DNA from: Phytohabitans houttuyneae
Lineage (GTDB): Bacteria > Actinomycetota > Actinomycetes > Mycobacteriales > Micromonosporaceae
NCBI RefSeq assembly: GCF_011764425.1
Contig: NZ_BLPF01000002.1
Coordinates: 1,798,997 to 1,862,996, forward strand
Length of the DNA stretch: 64,000 bases
Direction of reading: 5' to 3'
Shown piece after piece: positions 58,032 to 64,000 of this stretch. Position numbers and translations under genes: made by a program. Each line of letters starts with the position of its first letter. Within the stretch, counting starts at the first letter, position 1. The notes under the pieces were generated by a model that did no database searches, was not told the DNA's origin, and was given only the letters and a program-made list of their open reading frames with translations.

Positions 58032-59083
58032 CAGCCCGGGCCGCCCACCGCGAAGGGGAAGTTGCCGGCCTGGGTGCCCCACTCGTGGACCGCCTCGCCG
58101 GAGAGCTTGGTGACGCGGCCCCAGTGGTACAGCTCGGCGTCGACCGCGCCGACCTGGCGGCAGTAGTACGCCCCGGGGGTGCCGTTGAGCTCGAACTGGT
58201 CGCTGACCTGGCCGCCGGTGAGCCGGGCGAAGAACTCCAGGTCGCCGGCCGCCGCCTTGAGCGTGACGACCTCCGGCCTCGGCAGCCCGGTGGCGGGTTC
58301 GAGGCAGAACCGCTCGACGTACGAGGCGAAGGCGAACGTGCTCAGGATCGGCTCGCCGCCCCGGTACAGGACGAACGGCGTGAAGTGCCGGAAGCCGAGC
58401 TGCTCCGAGGCGGCCGAGTCGGTCCACACCCCCGTGTAGTCGCCGCAGCTGAAGTGCCCCCAGGTCCAGACCGACTGCGCGGACCGGGACCGGCTCGCAC
58501 CGGCCAGCGGGAGCGAGGAGAGCTGCTTCTCGGCGTGCATCCGGCCGCGCACGTCCACGACGCTGTCGTCGACCCAGATGCGGCCCGAGACGTCGGTGCG
58601 CGGCGCGACCGGCCACCAGCCGACGGCGGTGCCGCTGTCCGGCCGGTAGTGGGTGAAACCGGGGGAGGCGGTGGTGAACTTGACGCCGGCGCACACGACG
58701 CTGCCGCTCAGGCGCAGCCGGACACCGCCGACCTCCAGGCGGACGCGGAACGAGACGGGGTCGCCGGCGGCGGACACCTCGCCTTCCAGCTCGTTTCCGG
58801 TGCCCCACCGCCCGCCGAACGGCAGCGGCTCGAACTCCTCCGGCTCGAAGGTGGTGTGCAGCTCCAGGTACTTGTGGCCGGGGCGGAGCAGGTTGACGGT
58901 GATCGCGGGGCGCCCGCCGTCGTACGGGCGGGAACGGTACAGGCCGATGCCCAGCTGCCATCCGTTGTCGAGGGCGGCGTCCAGCCACCACAGCTCGACG
59001 TAGTCGGGGTCGCCGGCGCCCAGGTCGGTCTGCCAGGCCAGCTCGGCCGGCGTGATCGGGCGGAAAGCTCGGACACCGTGCAT
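58031..59083 (-). CDS. DUF7064/7065-type beta-barrel protein (paralogue B)
   Basis: A 350-aa protein. 'WQLGIGLYRSRPYDGGRPAITVNLLRPG', 'FTHYRPDSGTAVGWWPVAPRTDVSGRIWVDDSVVDVRGRMHAEKQLSSLPLAG', 'VWTWGHFSCGDYTGVWTDSAASEQLGFRHFTPFVLYRGGEPI' and a final 'GEAVHEWGTQAGNFPF' recall AttH/CrtC-like lipocalin barrels and the DUF7064/7065 group. It is distantly similar in plan to the protein at 53334 but not close in sequence. GGAGG precedes ATG 59083. The function is unknown; handling of a hydrophobic substrate is inferred. Confidence 0.72.
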   Translation of the reverse strand: MHGVRAFRPITPAELAWQTDLGAGDPDYVELWWLDAALDNGWQLGIGLYRSRPYDGGRPAITVNLLRPGHKYLELHTTFEPEEFEPLPFGGRWGTGNELEGEVSAAGDPVSFRVRLEVGGVRLRLSGSVVCAGVKFTTASPGFTHYRPDSGTAVGWWPVAPRTDVSGRIWVDDSVVDVRGRMHAEKQLSSLPLAGASRSRSAQSVWTWGHFSCGDYTGVWTDSAASEQLGFRHFTPFVLYRGGEPILSTFAFASYVERFCLEPATGLPRPEVVTLKAAAGDLEFFARLTGGQVSDQFELNGTPGAYYCRQVGAVDAELYHWGRVTKLSGEAVHEWGTQAGNFPFAVGGPG

Positions 59084-59127
59084 AGCCTCGCCTCCGGGCT
59101 GGTAGCTCAGAGCAGCGAGGCTATCAA

Positions 59128-59217
59128 ACCGACCAGATGGTTGGCTACAAGGTTGGTTGTCGCGCGGCCGCTCCTCTGCTGTACTGGCCCGAACGGGTAG
59201 CCAACCTATCGGTCGGT
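59128..59217. promoter_or_regulatory. TetR-type operators, sites 4 and 5
   Basis: Two copies in one divergent promoter: ACCGACC-AGAT-GGTTGGC (59128-59145), near the leftward DUF7064/crotonase unit, and GCCAACC-TATC-GGTCGGT (59200-59217), 15 bp before the rightward ACAD start. They are close to mirror images of each other. Confidence 0.7.
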
Positions 59218-59232
59218 CAGGGAGCACGCCAG

Positions 59233-60387
59233 GTGGACTTCGGCGAGTCGAGCGAGCACCTCGCGCTGCGCGAGGCGGTGAGCGGGATCGCGGCCGGCTA
59301 CGGCCACGACTACTTCGCGCGGTGCGCGGCGCAGGACCGGTTCACCGGCGAGCTCTGGTCGGCCATCTTCGACAGCGGCTTCGGCGGGGTGAACCTGCCC
59401 GAGGAGTACGGCGGCGGGGGCGGCGGGCTGCTGGAGATGGCGATCGTCATCGAGGAGCTGGCCGCGCAGGGCTGCCCGCTGCTGTTCCTCATCGTCGCCG
59501 GGATGTGCGGCCCGATCATCAACGAGTTCGGCACACCCGAGCAGAAGGAGCGGTGGCTGCCGCCGCTGGCCGCCGGGCGGACCAAGATGGCCTTCGCGGT
59601 CACCGAGTCCGGCGCCGGCTCGAACGCGCCCAACATCTCCACCGCGGCGGCGCGCGACGGCGACACGTGGGTGATCAAGGGCGCGAAGCAGTACATCACC
59701 GGCATGGACGTGGCCGACGCCGTCCTCGTCGTCACCCGCACCGGCACCGACGCGCGCGGCCGCGGGATATTGACGCTGTTCATCGTGGACACCGGCGCGC
59801 CGGGCCTCGCGTTCACCCCGATCCCGATGGAGATCAAGGCGCCGGACCGGCAGTTCACGGTCTTCTTCGACGACGTCGTGGTGCCCGCCGACCGGCTGAT
59901 CGGCGGCGCCGCGGACCAGGGGCTGCGGCAGATCTTCTCCGGCCTCAACCCCGAGCGGGTCAACGTCGCCGCGCAGGCCGTCGGGCTCGGCCGGTACTTC
60001 GTCGGCAAGGCCGTGGCGTACGCCCGCGACCGCGCGGTGTGGGGCGTGCCGATCGGCGCGCACCAGGGCGTGGCGCACCCGCTCGCCGAGGCGAAGATCG
60101 AGCTGGAGCTCGCCCGCCTGATGACCTACAAGGCGGCCTGGCTCTTCGACCGCGGGCTCGACGGTGTGGGGGAGGCGGCCGCCGTCGCGAAGCTGGCCGC
60201 CGCCGACGCCGCGCTGCACGCCTTCGACCAGACCGTGCAGGTGCACGGGGGCAACGCGTTCGCGACCGAGTACGGCATCGGCGACCTGTGGGGCCTGACC
60301 CGGCTCATGCGGTCGGCACCGGTGAGCCGCGAGATGGTGCTGAACTACGTCGCGCAGCACTCGCTGGGCCTGCCGCGCTCGTACTGA
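59233..60387 (+). CDS. Acyl-CoA dehydrogenase family protein
   Basis: A 384-aa ACAD. 'FGGVNLPEEYGGGGGGLLEMAIVIEELAAQGCPLLFL', 'KMAFAVTESGAGSNAPNISTAAARDGDTWVIKGAKQYITGMDVADAVLVVTRTG', 'DRQFTVFFDDVVVPADRLIG' and 'VQVHGGNAFATEYGIGDLWGLTRLMRSAPVSREMVLNYVAQHSLGLPRSY' are typical of actinobacterial acyl-CoA dehydrogenases. The IFEGT Glu is absent in the terminal helix. GTG 59233 follows GGAG. It stands alone between TetR-type site 5 and the AT-rich site of the Liv operon. Confidence 0.93.
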   Translation: MDFGESSEHLALREAVSGIAAGYGHDYFARCAAQDRFTGELWSAIFDSGFGGVNLPEEYGGGGGGLLEMAIVIEELAAQGCPLLFLIVAGMCGPIINEFGTPEQKERWLPPLAAGRTKMAFAVTESGAGSNAPNISTAAARDGDTWVIKGAKQYITGMDVADAVLVVTRTGTDARGRGILTLFIVDTGAPGLAFTPIPMEIKAPDRQFTVFFDDVVVPADRLIGGAADQGLRQIFSGLNPERVNVAAQAVGLGRYFVGKAVAYARDRAVWGVPIGAHQGVAHPLAEAKIELELARLMTYKAAWLFDRGLDGVGEAAAVAKLAAADAALHAFDQTVQVHGGNAFATEYGIGDLWGLTRLMRSAPVSREMVLNYVAQHSLGLPRSY

Positions 60388-60410
60388 GCACGCCCGGCGC
60401 CGCTTCGTCC

Positions 60411-60428
60411 AAATCATTTAGTTGATTT
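60411..60428. promoter_or_regulatory. AT-rich operator before the Liv permease operon
   Basis: AAATCA-TTTAGT-TGATTT, with 6-bp inverted arms, about 74 bp before the first permease. Its left part TCCAAATCATT is identical to that before the binding-protein gene, and the ATCAT/TGAT theme also occurs at 41.65 kb. Confidence 0.62.
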
Positions 60429-60501
60429 CCACGATATTACGGCTTAGGGTCGTTGGACAGCGCGGCTGGCGAGCCGCGCCAAGGACTGCGTAGGGGCTGC
60501 C

Positions 60502-61368
60502 GTGACGATTGTCTGGGCTGGGCTGTCGGTCGGCGCGGTCTATGCGCTGACCGCCATCGGCTACAACATCACGATGACGTTCGGCGGAGTGTTCAACTTC
60601 GCCCACGGGGCGTTCGTCATCCTCAGTGCCTTCTTCTCCTGGTTCATCATGGTCGACCTGGGGTGGCCCTGGTGGTCCGCGGCGCTCTTCGGTGCGGTCC
60701 TCGGCGCGCTGGTCGGCGCCGCCGAGGAGCTCATCGCCGTGCGCCCGGTCGTGCGCCGCACCGACACGCGGGCGCTGCTGGTGACCACCGTCGGCGCGTT
60801 CGTCGTCATCGAGGGCGTGCTCGGCGCCACGTGGGGCGCGACGCCCAAGTCGGTCGAGTTCTTCGGCGGATCGGATCCCTTCACGCTTCTCGGCGGCCGC
60901 ATGGCACCGGTGGACGTGTGGCTCATCGCCGTCGCCATCGTCATCGGCGGCGGCCTGCACGTCTTCTCCCGCCGCAGCCTCTGGGGCCTGGCCGCCCGCG
61001 GCGCCACGAGCGACCCGGACGCCGCCAGGACGCGCGGCATCAACGTCGGCGCGCTGCGCACCGGCGGGTTCGCGCTCGCCGGCGCGCTCGCCGGACTACT
61101 CGGCCCGCTCGTGGCACCGAAGACCGGCGCGAGCGTCGGCATCGCGGTCAGCGTCACCATCTTCGGCTTCGTGGCGCTCGCGGTCGGCGGCTTCGGCAGC
61201 TTCGTCGGCTGCGTCGTCGGCGGCATGGCGATCGGGCTCATCCAGGCGTACGGCGGCCGCTACCTCGGCGTCGAGTACCCGCCCGTGCTGCTGTTCGCCG
61301 TGCTGCTCGCCGTGCTGCTGCTCAAACCCTCCGGCCTGCTGGGCCGGCACGGCGTGCGGGCGGTGTGA
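60502..61368 (+). CDS. Branched-chain-type ABC permease (LivH-like)
   Basis: A 288-aa membrane protein with about eight helices. 'WAGLSVGAVYALTAIGYNITMTFGGVFNFAHGAFVIL' (the G...N.AHG..) and 'RGINVGALRTGGFALAGALAGLLGPLVAPKTG' are the LivH signatures. 'SVTIFGFVALAVGGFGSFVGCVVGGMAIGLIQAYG' is the conserved C-terminal helix pair. It starts at GTG 60502 and forms the importer with the next fused protein and the binding lipoprotein at 55892. Confidence 0.94.
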   Translation: MTIVWAGLSVGAVYALTAIGYNITMTFGGVFNFAHGAFVILSAFFSWFIMVDLGWPWWSAALFGAVLGALVGAAEELIAVRPVVRRTDTRALLVTTVGAFVVIEGVLGATWGATPKSVEFFGGSDPFTLLGGRMAPVDVWLIAVAIVIGGGLHVFSRRSLWGLAARGATSDPDAARTRGINVGALRTGGFALAGALAGLLGPLVAPKTGASVGIAVSVTIFGFVALAVGGFGSFVGCVVGGMAIGLIQAYGGRYLGVEYPPVLLFAVLLAVLLLKPSGLLGRHGVRAV

Positions 61369-63179
61369 CGATGACCGCCAGGCTCCGCTCCGTCCTGCTG
61401 GACACCCCGCTGTTCGTGTTCGTCGGCTTCGTGGTCGTCGCCGCCCTGCCGTACCTCGGGCTCGACTTCTACTGGCAGCGCCAGGTCATGCTGATCGCCG
61501 TCTACACGTTGCTGTGCAGCGGCCTCAACCTCAGCTTCGGCTACGCCGGTGAGCTGGCCCTCGGGCAGGTCGCGGTCTTCGCCTCCGGCGCCTACGCCGC
61601 CGCGATCCTGTTCAACCACGGGCACACCGACATCCTGCTCGCCTTCGCCGTCGCCACCGTGCTGGCCGGCGTCGCCGGGCTCGTCTCGGGCGTACCCGGA
61701 CTGCGGCTGAGCCACTGGTCGCTCGCCCTCGTCTCGTTCTTCTTCGTGCTGCTCATCCCGAGCCTGGTCACGATCCTCAAGGAGTACACCGGCGGCAACG
61801 CGGGCCTGCCCGGCGTGCTCGGACCGACGCTGTTCGGCCGGCCGCTGTTCGGCAAGGAGTTCTACCTCGTCGCGATCGCCGTCACCCTGCTGTGGATGCT
61901 GGTCATGCGCAACATGGTCGTCTCCCGCTTCGGCGCGTTCCTGCGGGTCATGGCGGAGAGCCCCACCCTCGCCGAGTCGCTGGGCGGGTCGGTCTACCTG
62001 CTGCGCGTGCAGGCGTACGTGATCGGCGCGCTGCCCGCCGGGATCGCCGGCGTGCTGTTCACGTACATGACCGGGTTCATCAGCCCCACCGCGTTCACGC
62101 TCACCCTGCTCATCGCGCTGCTCGCGGCGACCGTGCTGGGCGGCGCGGACAGCGTGTGGGGTGCGCCGGTGGGCGCGGCGATCCTGGTGCTGGGCCCGCT
62201 GCAGGCCGCCTCGTTCCAGAAGTACTCGACCGCGGTGTACGGCGCGTTCCTGATCTTCGTCGGCGTCGCGTTCTCGATGGGCCTGGCGGGCCTGGCCCGA
62301 ATCCTGCGGCGCCGCCTGCTCGAACGGCGCCTCGCCGCCCCCGCCGCGGCGGCGGAGGGCGGGGCCGAGCCGGCCGCGCTGTCGATACCGGGGCAGCGGC
62401 TGGAGGTCACCGGCGTCGCCAAGGCGTTCGCCGGGCTCAAGGCGCTCAACGGGGTCGACCTCGTGGTCGAGCCGGGCACGATCACCGCGATCATCGGGGC
62501 CAACGGGGCGGGCAAGACCACCCTGCTGAACCTGATCTCCGGCGTCCTGCGCGCCGACGAGGGCACCGTCACCCTCGCCGGCCGCCAGATCACCGGGCTG
62601 CGCGCCCACCGGGTCAGCCGGCTCGGCGTCGGGCGCACCTTCCAGACCCCGTTGATCCCGCCCCGCATGACGGTCCTGGAGGTGGTCGAGTCCGGCCGGC
62701 TCCGGGACGGCGAGGTCGGGCTGCTCAAGGCCATCGTCCGGCTGCCCGCCCACTACCGGGTGCGCCGGCAGGACCGGGAGGCGGCGCTGGCCGCGCTCTC
62801 CTTCGCCGGCCTCGGCCACCTGGCCGACCAGCCGGCCGGGTCGCTCCCGCTGGGCACCCGCCGGCTCCTGGAGGTGGTACGCGCCGTCGCCGGCAAGCCG
62901 CACGTGCTGCTGCTGGACGAGCCCGCCGCGGGACTCGACGACGACGGCCTGCGCGAGCTGGAGATGCTCATGCGGCGTACCCGCGAGGCCGGCGGCACGG
63001 TGGTCCTCGTCGAGCACAACGTCCCGTTCGTGATGGACGTCGCGGACCAGGTCTTCGCGATGGAGCTCGGCCGGGTCATCGCCTCCGGGCCGCCGGAGGC
63101 CGTCCGCCGCGACCAGCGGGTCATCGACAGCTACCTCGGCCGGCGCGGCCAGGTGGCGGAGGAATCGGGGGTGGCGTGA
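61365..63179 (+). CDS. Fused ABC permease-ATPase (LivM-LivG)
   Basis: A 604-aa protein. Residues 1-325 are a LivM-like permease ('LCSGLNLSFGYAGELALGQVAVFASGAYAAAIL', 'RVQAYVIGALPAGIAGVLFTYMTGFISP', 'LLIALLAATVLGGADSVWGAPVGAAIL'). An Ala-rich linker leads to a LivG-like ATPase from about residue 346: Walker A 'GANGAGKTT' (378-386), 'VGRTFQTPLIPPRMTVLEVVESG', signature 'LPLGTRRLLEVVRAVAG' and Walker B 'VLLLDEPAAGLD'. Such fusions are known in actinomycete HAAT transporters. GTG 61365 overlaps the LivH stop (GTGA). Confidence 0.93.
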   Translation: MTMTARLRSVLLDTPLFVFVGFVVVAALPYLGLDFYWQRQVMLIAVYTLLCSGLNLSFGYAGELALGQVAVFASGAYAAAILFNHGHTDILLAFAVATVLAGVAGLVSGVPGLRLSHWSLALVSFFFVLLIPSLVTILKEYTGGNAGLPGVLGPTLFGRPLFGKEFYLVAIAVTLLWMLVMRNMVVSRFGAFLRVMAESPTLAESLGGSVYLLRVQAYVIGALPAGIAGVLFTYMTGFISPTAFTLTLLIALLAATVLGGADSVWGAPVGAAILVLGPLQAASFQKYSTAVYGAFLIFVGVAFSMGLAGLARILRRRLLERRLAAPAAAAEGGAEPAALSIPGQRLEVTGVAKAFAGLKALNGVDLVVEPGTITAIIGANGAGKTTLLNLISGVLRADEGTVTLAGRQITGLRAHRVSRLGVGRTFQTPLIPPRMTVLEVVESGRLRDGEVGLLKAIVRLPAHYRVRRQDREAALAALSFAGLGHLADQPAGSLPLGTRRLLEVVRAVAGKPHVLLLDEPAAGLDDDGLRELEMLMRRTREAGGTVVLVEHNVPFVMDVADQVFAMELGRVIASGPPEAVRRDQRVIDSYLGRRGQVAEESGVA

Positions 63180-63922
63180 TGCCCGACTCGTACCCGGACC
63201 GGGGCGCACCGCTGCTGGACGTGACCGACGTCCGCGTCGCCTACGGCGACCTGGTCGCCGTCTGGGAGGTCTCGCTCCAGCTGCGGCCCGGTGGCATCAC
63301 CGCCCTGGTCGGCCGCAACGGCGCCGGCAAGACCACCTTGATCAACGGGCTGTGCGGGCTGCTCCCGGTGCGCTCCGGCACGGTGCTGCTCGACGGCCGG
63401 GACATCACCGCCCTGCCGCCGTGGGCCCGGGTGTCCCGCGGCCTCACCGTGGTACAGGAGGGCAAGCGCGTCTTCCGCGAGCTGACCGTGCGGGACAACC
63501 TCGTCCTCGGCCTGCGCGGCGGCGGAGTGAAGCGCGGCGAGCGGGAGAGCGAGCTGGAGCGGCTCTACGCGCGCTTCCCGATCCTCGGCGACCGCCAGCG
63601 CCAGCGCGCGGCCGACCTGTCCGGCGGCCAGCAGCAGATGCTGGCCATCGCCACCGCGCTCGCCACCCGGCCGCGCGTGCTGCTCGTCGACGAGCCGTCG
63701 TCCGGCCTGGCACCGGTCTTCGTCGACCTGGTGTTCGAAGCGCTGGCCGCCCTGCGCGACGAAGGGCTCGCCATCCTGCTGGTGGAACAGCTGGTCGACG
63801 AGGTGCTCGGGGGCATCGCCGAGGACGTGATCGTGCTCGACCGGGGACGCGTCGTGGTCCGTGACCGGGCGTCCAACCTGTCGGTCGAGGACGTGGCGAC
63901 TAGCATCTACTCGTCCTTGTGA
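63179..63922 (+). CDS. Branched-chain-type ABC ATP-binding protein (LivF-like)
   Basis: A 247-aa ATPase. Walker A 'GRNGAGKTT', 'GLTVVQEGKRVFRELTVRDNLVLGL' (LivF's 'P.gr.iF..lTV.eNL'), signature 'LSGGQQQMLAIATALATRPRVLLVDEPSSGLAP' and 'ILLVEQLVDEVL' are complete. It pairs with the ATPase half of the preceding fusion. The ATG overlaps its stop (TGATG). It is the last transporter gene of the operon. Any following enzyme, such as the partial gene at the edge, may share the transcript. Confidence 0.95.
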   Translation: MPDSYPDRGAPLLDVTDVRVAYGDLVAVWEVSLQLRPGGITALVGRNGAGKTTLINGLCGLLPVRSGTVLLDGRDITALPPWARVSRGLTVVQEGKRVFRELTVRDNLVLGLRGGGVKRGERESELERLYARFPILGDRQRQRAADLSGGQQQMLAIATALATRPRVLLVDEPSSGLAPVFVDLVFEALAALRDEGLAILLVEQLVDEVLGGIAEDVIVLDRGRVVVRDRASNLSVEDVATSIYSSL

Positions 63923-63945
63923 CCAGACGAGACGGGGGACTGTCG

Positions 63946-64000
63946 ATGGTGAGTGCGGGCCGGGAGCGGCGTGCGGTGCCCAATGTCCCGCCGCGGCTCA
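63946..64000 (+). CDS. Start of an unidentified gene at the window edge
   Basis: ATG 63946, behind GACGGGGGAC, opens a frame of only 18 residues (MVSAGRERRAVPNVPPRL) before the window ends. Spacing of 23 bp from the LivF-like stop suggests co-transcription. Too short to identify. Confidence 0.45.
   Translation, partial: MVSAGRERRAVPNVPPRL

Noticed and set aside
1-64000. Prophage, integrative element, CRISPR, tRNA or biosynthetic gene cluster
   Set aside because: No integrase, att-like repeats, phage structural genes, spaced repeats, cloverleaf sequence, or PKS/NRPS/terpene synthase domains were found by reading.

Overview
The window is very GC-rich, and almost every codon of its genes ends in G or C. 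It has many GTG starts, dense operons with 4-bp ATGA/GTGA overlaps, lipoprotein and SARP/TPR-type genes, DUF222-HNH genes and mycobacterial-style acyl-CoA catabolic genes. This points to a chromosomal segment of a filamentous actinomycete. Micromonosporaceae is plausible, but that is an inference. I see no rRNA, tRNA, CRISPR array, insertion sequence or replication origin.

Layout. 1-7.5 kb: the tail of a TPR protein, a membrane M48 peptidase, two inverted DUF4360 secreted-protein paralogues around an AT-rich gap, a frameshifted FAD monooxygenase, a cysteine-less AhpD-like protein and a secreted GH6 glycosidase. 7.5-10.6 kb: a molybdate operon (HTH-TOBE regulator, modA, modB, modC). 10.7-14.4 kb: a two-domain methyltransferase, then a heavy-metal operon region with a CmtR-like ArsR sensor, a CDF efflux pump, a MerT-like small membrane protein and an unusual double-CCSF protein behind a MerR-type promoter. 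14.5-36.6 kb: a sugar/sugar-acid catabolic island with glycosidases, an ABC sugar importer, L-rhamnose mutarotase, a lactonase-type amidohydrolase, two enolase-superfamily dehydratases, SDR and Gfo/Idh dehydrogenases, and CoA-level enzymes (MaoC/HTD2-type hydratase, CaiB transferase, CitE-type lyase, MmgE/PrpD, E1 alpha/beta plus a free lipoyl domain). A LacI regulator sits in the middle, and a LacI-type operator word (CTGGAAACG-like) recurs at the promoters. 36.6-64 kb: an acyl-CoA catabolic island with five crotonases, four acyl-CoA dehydrogenases, SDRs, two LLM flavoenzymes, CaiB, a phosphotransferase-like protein, two DUF7064/7065-type proteins, an MFS exporter and a complete branched-chain-type (Liv) ABC importer. 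This island has an XRE-TetR fusion and a TetR regulator, and two further recurring operator words.

How the parts may work together (inference). In the first island, outside glycans would be trimmed and imported, the sugar oxidised and dehydrated without phosphorylation, and the branched or diacid product activated to CoA and cleaved by the CitE-type lyase to central metabolites. In the second island, a Liv-type importer would bring in a carboxylic acid that is beta-oxidised by the ACAD/ECH/SDR sets.

Assembly caveat: five reading-frame breaks in four genes (5.41, 4.42, 27.86, 50.26 and 51.82 kb) are each repaired by adding one G/C in or next to a G/C run. This looks like a systematic sequencing error, not gene decay.
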